Shown here: positions 1 to 6,418 of the stretch, one piece after another
How positions within the stretch are numbered: the stretch's first letter is position 1
How the letters are laid out: each line of letters starts with the position of its first letter
DNA from: JBEVNR01 sp040507985
GTDB taxonomy: Bacteria > Pseudomonadota > Alphaproteobacteria > Rickettsiales > UBA6187
DNA length: 7,460 nt
Assembly (NCBI GenBank): GCA_040507985.1
Contig: JBEVNR010000008.1
Coordinates: 1-7,460 of the forward strand
Reading direction: 5' to 3'
The notes under the pieces: model-generated
The model's database searches: none
Seen by the model: only the letters and a program-made list of their open reading frames with translations
Told to the model about the DNA's origin: nothing
Translations under genes and position numbers: made by a program

Positions 1-202
1 TAGGCTGTATGCACTTTTTGAGAATGGCCGGATTTTTGGTCTTTTTTGCTGCAAATTCCTTTCGTTTTTTTGAACCGAAGGTCAGCGCAGCTAAATAGTT
101 CACTATTCCCGCAAAAACGAACGAAATTTTAGCTTCGCTGGCCGGTGGCTCGCTAAAAAAATCCCTGAAAATCGTCTCGTTTCAAAAAGTGCATACAGCC
201 TA
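1..202. mobile_element. MITE-like element with 21-bp terminal inverted repeats
   Basis: Bases 1-21 (beginning TAGGCTGTATGCAC) are the exact reverse complement of 182-202. Both ends carry TA at the outside, which fits the TA target duplication of IS630/Tc1-mariner elements; the family assignment is inference. The interior is also self-complementary. Bases 80-96 pair with 127-143 with about two mismatches, and a small AATAG/CTATT hairpin lies at 94-107 near the centre. No reading frame of useful length is present, so the element would be non-autonomous. The left end coincides with the window edge, so the repeat could extend further left. Confidence 0.75.
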
Positions 203-285
203 GCGCGTTGAATTTTTGTAAAGGGTGCATTAATTGATGACGTTGCCCTGAATTTACCCGTAAAGAAGGAAATTGGCCTTTTCCA

Positions 286-321
286 TTAATTCTTCGTTAA
301 GATTTTCTATTTATGTATAAC
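286..321 (+). promoter_or_regulatory. CtrA-like box plus -10 element upstream of the Xre gene
   Basis: TTAA (286-289), seven bases, then TTAA (297-300) match the alphaproteobacterial CtrA pattern TTAA-N7-TTAA exactly. A TATAAC hexamer follows at 316-321, fifteen bases after the box. The box therefore covers the place where a -35 would lie, and no TTGACA-like hexamer is seen there. Known CtrA-activated promoters are built this way. The inferred start near 328 would leave a leader of about 29 bases before the ATG at 357. An extra CGTTAAC half-site lies at 329-335. Confidence 0.5.
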
Positions 322-356
322 ATGCCCACGTTAACTTTGATGTCGAGCATATCGTT

Positions 357-632
357 ATGAATAAAGTCGCCGTCTCCGCATTTTCCGAAAAAACTTTGTC
401 GCCGAAAGACGCCGTATTGCCGGAAGACAAGCATACCGCGCAAAAAATTAGCGAGCTGCGTCGGCGTCATCGTTTGACGCCGGAAGAGATGAGCGCAATT
501 ACGAGCGTACCGGCCGACGTAATACGGCGACTGGAATCGGGAAAAAGCGCCGTTCCGGCGTCGGCGGTGTTTCTGATTTCTTACAGCATGGGGGTGGCCC
601 CGGACGAGCTTATGGACATAGAAGAGGCGTAA
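357..632 (+). CDS. Small Xre/Cro-type helix-turn-helix regulator
   Basis: A 91-residue protein whose residues about 28-86 look like an Xre-type HTH domain. Basic helix 1 contains SELRRRH, the turn region runs through LTPEEMSAITSVPADVIRRLESGK, and a final helix contains SYSMGVAPDEL. The first about 25 residues are a non-conserved extension. It probably binds DNA as a dimer in the cytoplasm; the target is unknown. There is no clear Shine-Dalgarno sequence before the ATG, so the start is chosen because it is the first ATG after the CtrA-like promoter. The last sense codon and TAA stop (627-632) lie inside a copy of the 11-base repeat GCGTAAGTCCT, which also ends the adjacent mobile element. The original C-terminus may therefore have been altered by insertion. 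At 91 residues it matches the length of SciP, but it does not look like SciP (DUF1153). The domain is fairly sure; the biological role is not known. Confidence 0.75.
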   Translation: MNKVAVSAFSEKTLSPKDAVLPEDKHTAQKISELRRRHRLTPEEMSAITSVPADVIRRLESGKSAVPASAVFLISYSMGVAPDELMDIEEA

Positions 633-665
633 GTCCTGTAGACGTCTTCTAATTAGGACTTACGC
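627..665 (+). terminator. 11-bp stem hairpin at the end of the Xre gene
   Basis: GCGTAAGTCCT (627-637) is exactly complementary to AGGACTTACGC (655-665), with a 17-base loop that itself contains the palindrome AGACGTCT. The stem covers the Xre stop codon. A T-run (678-682, CTTTTT) comes about 12 bases later, which is too far for a classic intrinsic terminator. It may end Xre transcription weakly or be only a by-product of repeated element ends. Confidence 0.35.
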
Positions 666-735
666 TAGCTGAGCATCTTTTTGGCGCTTTCTGCGGTTAA
701 AATCGTCTAAAAATCTACGCACTGCGTAAGTCCTA
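654..735. mobile_element. 82-bp MITE-like element with 12-bp inverted repeats and 5-bp target duplication
   Basis: TAGGACTTACGC (654-665) and GCGTAAGTCCTA (724-735) are perfect inverted repeats. The element is flanked by the direct repeat CTAAT at 649-653 and 736-740, which reads as a target-site duplication. The 58-base interior has no coding potential. The element sits between the convergent Xre gene and dapD, 18 bp beyond the dapD stop. A third copy of the terminal repeat (627-637, in the same orientation as the right end) overlaps the Xre stop codon and may be the remnant of another insertion. The transposase family that would mobilise it is unknown from this window. Confidence 0.7.
709..728 (-). 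terminator. Possible intrinsic terminator for dapD inside the MITE
   Basis: Read on the minus strand, TACGC-AGT-GCGTA (728 down to 716) forms a 5-bp stem with a 3-base loop. It is followed after two bases by TTTTT (713 down to 709). It lies about 25 bases after the dapD stop codon. The stem is short, so this is a modest candidate. If real, the terminator was supplied by the mobile element. Confidence 0.35.
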
Positions 736-752
736 CTAATTAAAGCCTCTTT

Positions 753-1610
753 TTACCACCCGCGCAACAGGTCGTTGAGGGAGGTTTTCGAGCGGGTTTT
801 TTCGTCCACCGTCTTAACGATGACGGCAGCGTATAGGGAGGGAGCGGGAGCGTCGGAGGAAAACGCCTTTCCGGGAAGGGTTCCGGGCACCACCACCGAA
901 TAGGCCGGCACGCGACCGTAATGCACTTTTCCGGTTTCCCTCTCGACAATTTTCGTCGATGCGCCGATATACACGCCCATCGACAGCACGCTTCCGCGCT
1001 CGACGATCACGCCTTCGGCCACCTCGCTGCGCGCGCCGATAAAGCAGTCGTCTTCAATAATCACGGGGTCCGCTTGCAGAGGCTCCAGCACGCCGCCTAT
1101 GCCGACGCCGCCGGAAATATGGCACCGCCTGCCGATTTGGGCGCAGCTTCCGACCGTCGCCCAACTATCGACCATCGTTCCCTCGCCCACATAGGCGCCG
1201 ATATTGACGAAGCTCGGCATAAGCACGCAATTCGGAGCGACGTAGCTTCCGTGGCGCACGAAACATCCGGGCACGGCGCGCAATCCTCCTTTCTCGAAGT
1301 CCGATTCCGTCCACCCGTTGAATTTAGAGGGAATTTTATCGTACCACACGCTTTTTTCGCCGTGGCAAGACGGACCGCCTTCCATCAGGCGCGAAGAATT
1401 CAGCCGAAACGAGAGTAAAATCGCTTTTTTTATCCATGCGTTCACCGTCCACCCCATGTCGCCGGGCGACGCGACGCGAATCTTTCCCATATCCAGCAGG
1501 TTAAGCGTTTGCTGCACGGCGTCGCGCAATTCTCCCCCCGTATCGGAAGAGACGGATTGGCGTTTCTCCCATGCGGATTCGATGATTTTTTGCAGGTCGA
1601 TTGCGATCAT
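753..1610 (-). CDS. dapD: 2,3,4,5-tetrahydropyridine-2,6-dicarboxylate N-succinyltransferase
   Basis: DapD succinylates tetrahydrodipicolinate using succinyl-CoA, in the succinylase branch of meso-diaminopimelate and lysine synthesis in the cytoplasm. The 285 residues match the usual length of about 275. A helical N-terminal domain (1-100) leads to a left-handed beta-helix built of hexapeptide repeats (about 118-240). The helix includes the family stretch NIGAYVGEGTMVDSWATVGS (136-155) and GGVGIGGVLEPLQA (167-180). The C-terminal part has SLYAAVIVK and EKTRSKTSLNDLLR, as in Escherichia coli DapD. The ATG at 1610 is chosen because MIAIDLQKIIE aligns with the E. coli N-terminus; an ATG at 1616 would add two residues, and an upstream GTG at 1661 looks spurious. 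No strong ribosome-binding site is visible. tRNA-Leu lies 91 bp upstream on the same strand. The gap contains only an imperfect hairpin (1649-1669) without a T-run, so read-through from the tRNA promoter is plausible. The usual partner dapE is not adjacent. Confidence 0.95.
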   Translation of the reverse strand: MIAIDLQKIIESAWEKRQSVSSDTGGELRDAVQQTLNLLDMGKIRVASPGDMGWTVNAWIKKAILLSFRLNSSRLMEGGPSCHGEKSVWYDKIPSKFNGWTESDFEKGGLRAVPGCFVRHGSYVAPNCVLMPSFVNIGAYVGEGTMVDSWATVGSCAQIGRRCHISGGVGIGGVLEPLQADPVIIEDDCFIGARSEVAEGVIVERGSVLSMGVYIGASTKIVERETGKVHYGRVPAYSVVVPGTLPGKAFSSDAPAPSLYAAVIVKTVDEKTRSKTSLNDLLRGW

Positions 1611-1701
1611 GGGCATGTGCTTGCAATAGGGATGAACGGAGCGAAGTAAGCCAGGCCGCACGCCTTGCTAAAGCGCTAACGATAACTAAGCGGCGCGCGC
1701 A

Positions 1702-1788
1702 TGGTACCTCAGGAGGGAATCGAACCCCCACCTCCGCAAGGAGACCGGATTTTGAATCCGGCGCGTCTACCGGTTCCGCCACTGAGGC
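1702..1788 (-). tRNA. tRNA-Leu (anticodon CAA)
   Basis: Read on the minus strand, the gene starts GCCTCAGTGGCGGAACCGG at 1788 and ends with an encoded CCA at 1702-1704. The acceptor stem is GCCTCAG with CTGAGGT, the first pair being G-U. The anticodon stem CCGGA/TCCGG encloses loop TTCAAAA, so the anticodon is CAA (1754-1752), reading UUG. A long class II variable arm (about TCTCCTTGCGGAGG) and a T loop GTTCGATTC are present. The length of 87 bases with CCA is normal for tRNA-Leu. It is transcribed ahead of dapD on the same strand. Confidence 0.95.
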
Positions 1789-1815
1789 TCGCCGCTAACC
1801 GTTCTCGTCCGGCAT

Positions 1816-1844
1816 TGTATAAACCATGAGCCTCCGATTGTCAA
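1816..1844 (-). promoter_or_regulatory. Sigma-70 promoter for tRNA-Leu
   Basis: On the minus strand, a perfect TTGACA (1844-1839) is followed by a 17-base spacer and TATACA (1821-1816). Transcription would start near 1809, about 20 bases before the tRNA 5' end, which is a normal leader length for RNase P processing. This is the best sigma-70-like promoter in the window. It may also serve dapD, since no separate dapD promoter is evident. Confidence 0.7.
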
Positions 1845-1852
1845 AGAAGTTT

Positions 1853-1933
1853 TAGGCCCACCTCAACGCCAGGCGGAATTTTCTTTGGACCATAATTTTG
1901 GAATGGCGTCGGCATTCAAAAGAGGGTGGCCTC
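1853..1933. repeat. Degenerate 81-bp palindromic repeat
   Basis: TAGGCCCACCTC (1853-1864) is a 9-of-12 inverted match to GAGGGTGGCCTC (1922-1933). Nested inside, ACGCCA (1866-1871) is exactly complementary to TGGCGT (1904-1909). The arrangement suggests an old MITE or dispersed palindromic repeat. No target duplication is clear, so it remains tentative. Confidence 0.3.
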
Positions 1934-2055
1934 AAGTTTTAAGTGCAACGTCTATATCGTAAAATCGATAAGTTTAAGTCCTATAAGGATTTCGTCGAGG
2001 CCCGGGAGGGTTGGACGGCGACCAATTCGGATACAAAAGAATTTTATCTAAAAAG

Positions 2056-2086
2056 TTGATATGTAAATAATAATTTACATGATAAT
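2056..2086 (+). promoter_or_regulatory. Promoter with 19-bp spacer filled by a palindromic operator
   Basis: TTGATA (2056-2061) and GATAAT (2081-2086) each match the sigma-70 hexamers in five of six positions, but are 19 bases apart. The spacer is occupied by ATGTAAAT-AATA-ATTTACAT (2061-2080), a perfect 8-bp inverted repeat centred between the hexamers. A long spacer with a central palindrome is typical of MerR-type regulated promoters. An alternative -10, TATACT, lies at 2088-2093 without a matching -35. The leader to the GTG start would be about 67 bases. Confidence 0.45.
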
Positions 2087-2159
2087 GTATACTCGACCGA
2101 GTAAAATAAGGGTATGATGGAGATAAGGGTTAAAGGGAAAAATCAGGAAGGAGAGGGGC

Positions 2160-2645
2160 GTGAGAAGGTTAGTGTTTTTGTCGCTAGTATGCGGCTGTTA
2201 TCTTGCGGGTAATCCGGTGTTGGCGGCGGCGACCGGATCCGTGACCATTACCGGCTCGGTGCCGGTGGCGTGCGACATCGTCGTGCAAACCGAATCGGGC
2301 GCGACGGGCATAGCCGACTTGTCGCTGGGCGACACCGATCGGCTGGTGGCTACGGTGACGGAAGATTGCAACGACCCGGACGGCTACACCGTCTCTCTTG
2401 CCGGGTCTAACTCGGGGAATCACACGGGAAAGTTCGTCGATAGCGTCAGCGCGGACGAGCTTAACTTTACCGTAAAATATAACGGCGTGCAGACCGCCTC
2501 GGGCGGCGTCGTGACCGATTCGAACGCTCCGGCGAACGCCGCGCAGAAACCGGTGCGCATCACCTACGCCGCCGATCCGACCTTGACGGGAGCGGTGGGA
2601 AACACCTATCAGGAAACCCTTACCTTCAGCATTTCGGCGAAGTAG
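2160..2645 (+). CDS. Small secreted beta-rich protein, fimbrial/spore-coat-U-like
   Basis: A 161-residue protein starting at GTG, with a good ribosome-binding site AAGGAG (2148-2153) six bases upstream. Residues 1-23 form a signal peptide: Arg-Arg, a hydrophobic core, then VLAAATG with likely cleavage near residues 21-24. The mature part is rich in Thr, Val, Ser and Gly and alternates in a beta pattern (SVTITGSVPVACDIVVQ; YTVSLAGSNSG; LNFTVKYNGV). It ends ETLTFSISAK, which resembles the final strand of fimbrial or spore coat protein U-type beta-sandwich domains. Cys38 and Cys70 are the only mature cysteines and could form a disulfide. A lipoprotein reading at VCGC (residues 10-13) is less likely because the preceding segment is too short. 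The similarity is by look only; no usher or chaperone gene is nearby. It converges on flbD and has its own operator-like promoter. It is probably exported to the periplasm or cell surface; its specific role is unknown. Confidence 0.75.
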   Translation: MRRLVFLSLVCGCYLAGNPVLAAATGSVTITGSVPVACDIVVQTESGATGIADLSLGDTDRLVATVTEDCNDPDGYTVSLAGSNSGNHTGKFVDSVSADELNFTVKYNGVQTASGGVVTDSNAPANAAQKPVRITYAADPTLTGAVGNTYQETLTFSISAK

Positions 2646-2662
2646 AAGGCGCGCTGCGCGCT

Positions 2663-2664
<2 letters not shown>
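2646..2664. terminator. Shared hairpin between convergent genes
   Basis: AAGGCGCG (2646-2653), loop CTG, CGCGCTTT (2657-2664) make an 8-bp GC-rich stem with one G-U pair. The A and T runs at its base are part of the stem. It fills the 17-bp gap and overlaps the flbD stop codon, so it may serve both strands. There is no separate T-tract, so efficiency is uncertain. Confidence 0.4.
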
Positions 2665-4015
<1,351 letters not shown>

Positions 4016-4122
4016 GCGTATGTCCGGCGTCGATTGTTATTCGCGGTTACAATATATATAAGAAAAAATATATATAAAACAAAAACCTGAACGACGCTAA
4101 GGCAAAGACTCCGATTCTTACC

Positions 4123-4155
4123 AAGGGTTTTATTTTTCAATAAAATAAAACTCTT
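4123..4155. repeat. 14-bp AT-rich stem-loop
   Basis: The arms 4123-4136 and 4142-4155 pair over 14 positions, with one G-U and a 5-base loop TCAAT. The core is GTTTTATTTT/AAAATAAAAC. On the minus strand it lies about 110 bases upstream of the flbD start. On the plus strand it lies upstream of the purB promoter candidate. It could insulate the two divergent units or be an RNA or DNA structural element; it is not placed as a terminator of any visible gene. Confidence 0.5.
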
Positions 4156-4185
4156 CCGAAATCTCACGTCAATCATAGCAGTAGA

Positions 4186-4216
4186 TTGACAGAAATTGAT
4201 ATCTTAAACATAGATT
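4186..4216 (+). promoter_or_regulatory. Candidate purB operon promoter
   Basis: A perfect TTGACA lies at 4186-4191. The best downstream hexamer is TAGATT (4211-4216), four of six to consensus at a rather long spacing of 19. The -35 overlaps the GATTGAC arm of a 7-bp inverted repeat. Transcription would begin near 4223, giving a leader of about 120 bases that includes the CtrA-like palindrome. Confidence 0.35.
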
Positions 4217-4297
4217 ATTAATCAGTTAATTTATTTTTGCCTTGGTCTTTGCCCTGCGGCGAAGGTTTCTTGGCTTGATTTTTACGATAAATTCGAT

Positions 4298-4320
4298 AAG
4301 GTTAACGGCGCGTTAACCTT
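4298..4320 (+). promoter_or_regulatory. Palindromic CtrA-like site upstream of purB
   Basis: GTTAACGGCGCGTTAAC contains TTAA (4302-4305), seven bases and TTAA (4313-4316), an exact TTAA-N7-TTAA with GTTAAC at both ends. The wider stem AAGGTTAACG/CGTTAACCTT is a perfect 10-bp inverted repeat with loop GCG. It ends 25 bases before the purB ATG, just ahead of the ribosome-binding site. A bound regulator there would more likely block than activate a promoter further upstream. As RNA, the same stem could affect translation start. Confidence 0.5.
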
Positions 4321-4345
4321 GCGGACGGCAGGAAGTAAAGACATC

Positions 4346-5656
4346 ATGATACCTCGCTACTCTCGGGCGCCGATGGCCGCCTTGTGGTCGGAAGAAAATA
4401 AATACCGAATTTGGTTGCAAATTCAGACGTACGCGTGCGAGGCCAACGAGAAATTGGGCGTTATTCCCCAAGGCGTGGCGAAGGCGTTGCGTGAGCGGGG
4501 AGCAGTGGATGCGGCGCGCATCGACGCCATAGAGCGCGTCACCAAACACGACGTCATCGCGTTTTTAACCGATTTGGCCGAATCGGTGGGGGAAGAGGCG
4601 CGTTTCGTGCATCAGGGCATGACCAGCTCCGACTTGCTTGACACCTGCTTGGCGAAACAACTGTCCGACGCTTCCGACCTATTGCTTGCCGATATCGATC
4701 GCGTGACGGAGGCGCTAAAAAAGCGCGCCTTTGATAGCAAAGACATGGTATGCATGGGGCGCAGCCACGGCATTCACGCCGAACCCACCACCATGGGGCT
4801 AAAATTCGCCCGTTTTTATACCGAAATGCGGCGCAACCGCGAACGGCTCGCGCGCGCGAAGGACGAAGTTGCCGTGTGCGCCGTCTCCGGCGCGGTGGGT
4901 ACGTACGCCAACATCGATCCGTTCGTACAATCTTACGTGGCGGAACGCATGGGACTGGCGCCCGAACCCGTCTCCACGCAAGTCGTTCCCCGCGACCGCC
5001 ACGCCTATTATTTTGCGACGCTTGGCGTGATCGCCTCTTCCGTCGAAAACATCGCCGTGGAGATTCGCCACTTGCAGCGCACCGAAGTGCTGGAGGCGGA
5101 GGAATTTTTCTCCAAGGGCCAAAAAGGCAGTTCCGCGATGCCGCACAAGCGCAATCCGGTGCTGAGCGAAAATCTTACCGGATTGGCGCGCATCGTCCGG
5201 GGATACGTTACGCCCGCGCTCGAAAACGTGGCGCTGTGGCACGAGCGCGACATTTCGCATTCCTCCGTCGAGCGAATGATTGCCCCCGACGCGACCGTCA
5301 CGCTTGATTTTGCGCTGGGAAGAGTGGCGGACTTAATCGAAAATCTCGTGCTTTATCCTGAGAACATGCAAAAAAACCTCGATAAATTGGGCGGATTGGT
5401 GTTTTCGCAGCGCGTGATGCTGACGCTTACGCAAAAAGGCATGAGTCGCGAAGACGCCTACGCCGCCGTGCAACGCAACGCGATGAGAGTATGGCGCGGT
5501 GAAGGAGATTTTCTTTCGTTTTTGCGCAACGACGCCGACGTGGCGGCGAAGTTGTCGTCCGAAGAATTGTCGGCGCTGTTCGACTTACGCTACCATACCA
5601 AGCATGTCGACGCCATTTTTTCCGCCGCCTTCGGCGACAATACTAAGCAAGGATAG
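4346..5656 (+). CDS. purB: Adenylosuccinate lyase
   Basis: PurB removes fumarate from SAICAR to give AICAR and from adenylosuccinate to give AMP, so it acts twice in cytoplasmic purine synthesis. It is a homotetramer of the fumarase/aspartase superfamily. The 436 residues fit the bacterial short form. With the start at ATG 4346, the protein begins MIPRYSRAPMAALW and the active-site histidines fall at 68 (KHDV), 89 (VHQGMTSSD) and 141 (GRSHGIHAEPTT). These are the same numbers as in the Bacillus subtilis enzyme, which strongly supports this start over the upstream TTG at 4319. The flexible signature loop GSSAMPHKRNP (about 261-271) carries the catalytic serine. AGGAAG (4330-4335) serves as ribosome-binding site at a slightly long distance. 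It is the first gene of a tight operon with ccmC and the pseudouridine synthase gene, and a CtrA-like palindrome lies just upstream. Confidence 0.96.
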   Translation: MIPRYSRAPMAALWSEENKYRIWLQIQTYACEANEKLGVIPQGVAKALRERGAVDAARIDAIERVTKHDVIAFLTDLAESVGEEARFVHQGMTSSDLLDTCLAKQLSDASDLLLADIDRVTEALKKRAFDSKDMVCMGRSHGIHAEPTTMGLKFARFYTEMRRNRERLARAKDEVAVCAVSGAVGTYANIDPFVQSYVAERMGLAPEPVSTQVVPRDRHAYYFATLGVIASSVENIAVEIRHLQRTEVLEAEEFFSKGQKGSSAMPHKRNPVLSENLTGLARIVRGYVTPALENVALWHERDISHSSVERMIAPDATVTLDFALGRVADLIENLVLYPENMQKNLDKLGGLVFSQRVMLTLTQKGMSREDAYAAVQRNAMRVWRGEGDFLSFLRNDADVAAKLSSEELSALFDLRYHTKHVDAIFSAAFGDNTKQG

Positions 5657-5665
5657 GTTTTCTCC

Positions 5666-6418
5666 ATGGCTTTCGCGTTTTTGCACGCCCTTGCCGCTCC
5701 GGGGAAAATGCGCCACGCGTTCGACGCCGCATTGTTGCCGCTAGCATTCGTATGCGTCGTTGCGCTGGCGTTCGGCGTCTATACGGGATTGGTTTCCTCG
5801 CCGCCGGACTACCAGCAAAAAGAGGCGGTGCGCATCATGTACGTGCACGTTCCCGCCGCATGGACGGCGCTCGGGGCCTATGTGACGATGGGGCTGTGCG
5901 CCTTGGCGGGATTGGCGTTTCGTTCTCCCTCATTGATGACGCTCAGCCGCGCGATCGCCCTGCCCGGCGCGACGTTTTGCGGCATATGCCTCGTCACGGG
6001 TAGTTTATGGGGCTATCCGATGTGGGGAACGTGGTGGGCGTGGGACGCCCGCATGACCTCGACGCTCGTGTTGTTTTTCTTTTACGTCGGGTATTTACTG
6101 CTGATAGACGCGCACGACGACGCCGAACGCGGAGAGCGACAGGCGGCTTTTTTATGTATTTTGGGACTAGTGAACGTGCCTATCGTGAAGTTTTCGGTGG
6201 AGTGGTGGAACACGCTGCACCAACCGGCGAGCGTGCTGCGCAGCGGAGGCATATCCATCGATCCTTCCATGCGATGGCCCCTTTTTTCCATGTTCGGAGC
6301 CTATCTCTGCCTGGCCGCCGCCGTCACTATGATGCGATTTAACTGTTTTCTCGTCACGCGCAAGGCGGAGAGGTTGGAAGCTTCCTTATTGCGGAGGCAG
6401 GAGCGTGGCGGAAAATAA
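5666..6418 (+). CDS. ccmC: Heme exporter/handling protein CcmC
   Basis: CcmC is an inner-membrane protein of the system I cytochrome c maturation pathway that presents heme to the chaperone CcmE on the periplasmic side. The 250 residues show about six membrane segments (roughly 22-42, 63-85, 94-112, 130-147, 160-178, 205-228). The tryptophan-rich heme-handling motif WGYPMWGTWWAWDARMT lies at 115-131. The two conserved heme-ligand histidines are His61 (MYVHVPAAW) and His185 (WWNTLHQ). The MYVHVPAAW and NTLHQPASVLR stretches distinguish it from the larger CcmF and from CcsA. The ATG at 5666 follows the purB stop by nine bases, and AAGGAT (5649-5654) may be the ribosome-binding site. It overlaps the next gene by 14 bases. 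The usual ccmA, ccmB, ccmD and ccmE genes are not beside it, so the ccm genes must be split in this genome or partly absent. Confidence 0.94.
   Translation: MAFAFLHALAAPGKMRHAFDAALLPLAFVCVVALAFGVYTGLVSSPPDYQQKEAVRIMYVHVPAAWTALGAYVTMGLCALAGLAFRSPSLMTLSRAIALPGATFCGICLVTGSLWGYPMWGTWWAWDARMTSTLVLFFFYVGYLLLIDAHDDAERGERQAAFLCILGLVNVPIVKFSVEWWNTLHQPASVLRSGGISIDPSMRWPLFSMFGAYLCLAAAVTMMRFNCFLVTRKAERLEASLLRRQERGGK

Larger units (their letters stand above)
1789..2159. other. Gene-free interval between tRNA-Leu and the secreted-protein gene
   Basis: This 371-base stretch holds two outward-facing promoters (1816-1844 on minus, 2056-2086 on plus) and a degenerate palindrome (1853-1933). It also has a 38-codon open frame from GTG 1943 to TGA 2059, containing KFKSYKDFVEAREGW. 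That frame has no ribosome-binding site and no recognised family. It could be a gene remnant or chance, and I do not call it a gene. Confidence 0.5.
4016..4345. other. AT-rich divergent intergenic region between flbD and purB
   Basis: This 330-base gap has no convincing gene. From the flbD side it contains paired TATATATA tracts (4053-4060 and 4069-4076), which may include the flbD -10 region. A 14-bp hairpin follows at 4123-4155, then GTCAATC/GATTGAC (4168-4174 with 4184-4190), a TTGACA promoter candidate and a palindromic CtrA-like site beside purB. AAGGCAAA (4099-4106) is complementary to TTTGCCTT (4236-4243). GGCAAAGAC (4101-4109) is complementary to GTCTTTGCC (4245-4253), and ACCAAGG (4120-4126) to CCTTGGT (4240-4246). 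Confidence 0.6.

Noticed and set aside
357..632. The small regulator as SciP, the CtrA inhibitor of 91 residues
   Set aside because: The length matches, but the sequence is Xre-like and lacks the SciP/DUF1153 look.
921..1418. Long plus-strand frame opposite dapD
   Set aside because: It is an antisense shadow of a well-supported gene, with His/Arg/Ala-biased composition and no recognisable domain.
1649..1669. Intrinsic terminator between tRNA-Leu and dapD
   Set aside because: The minus-strand stem AGCAAGGC/GCCTGGCT has a mismatch and no T-run follows.
1501..1782. A 93-codon minus-strand frame running through tRNA-Leu into the start of dapD
   Set aside because: It is the translation of the tRNA and the leader, is out of frame with dapD, and has no ribosome-binding site.
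1943..2059. 38-codon open frame from GTG, containing KFKSYKDFVEAREGW
   Set aside because: No ribosome-binding site, no known family and a non-ATG start; noted only as a possible remnant.
4200..4235. Additional CtrA sites in the TTAA-rich stretch TTAATCAGTTAATTTA
   Set aside because: The spacing between TTAA boxes is four or about ten bases, not seven.
4750..5307. 185-codon plus-strand frame within purB
   Set aside because: It lies in another frame of purB and its composition is strongly Arg-biased; purB has all its active-site motifs.
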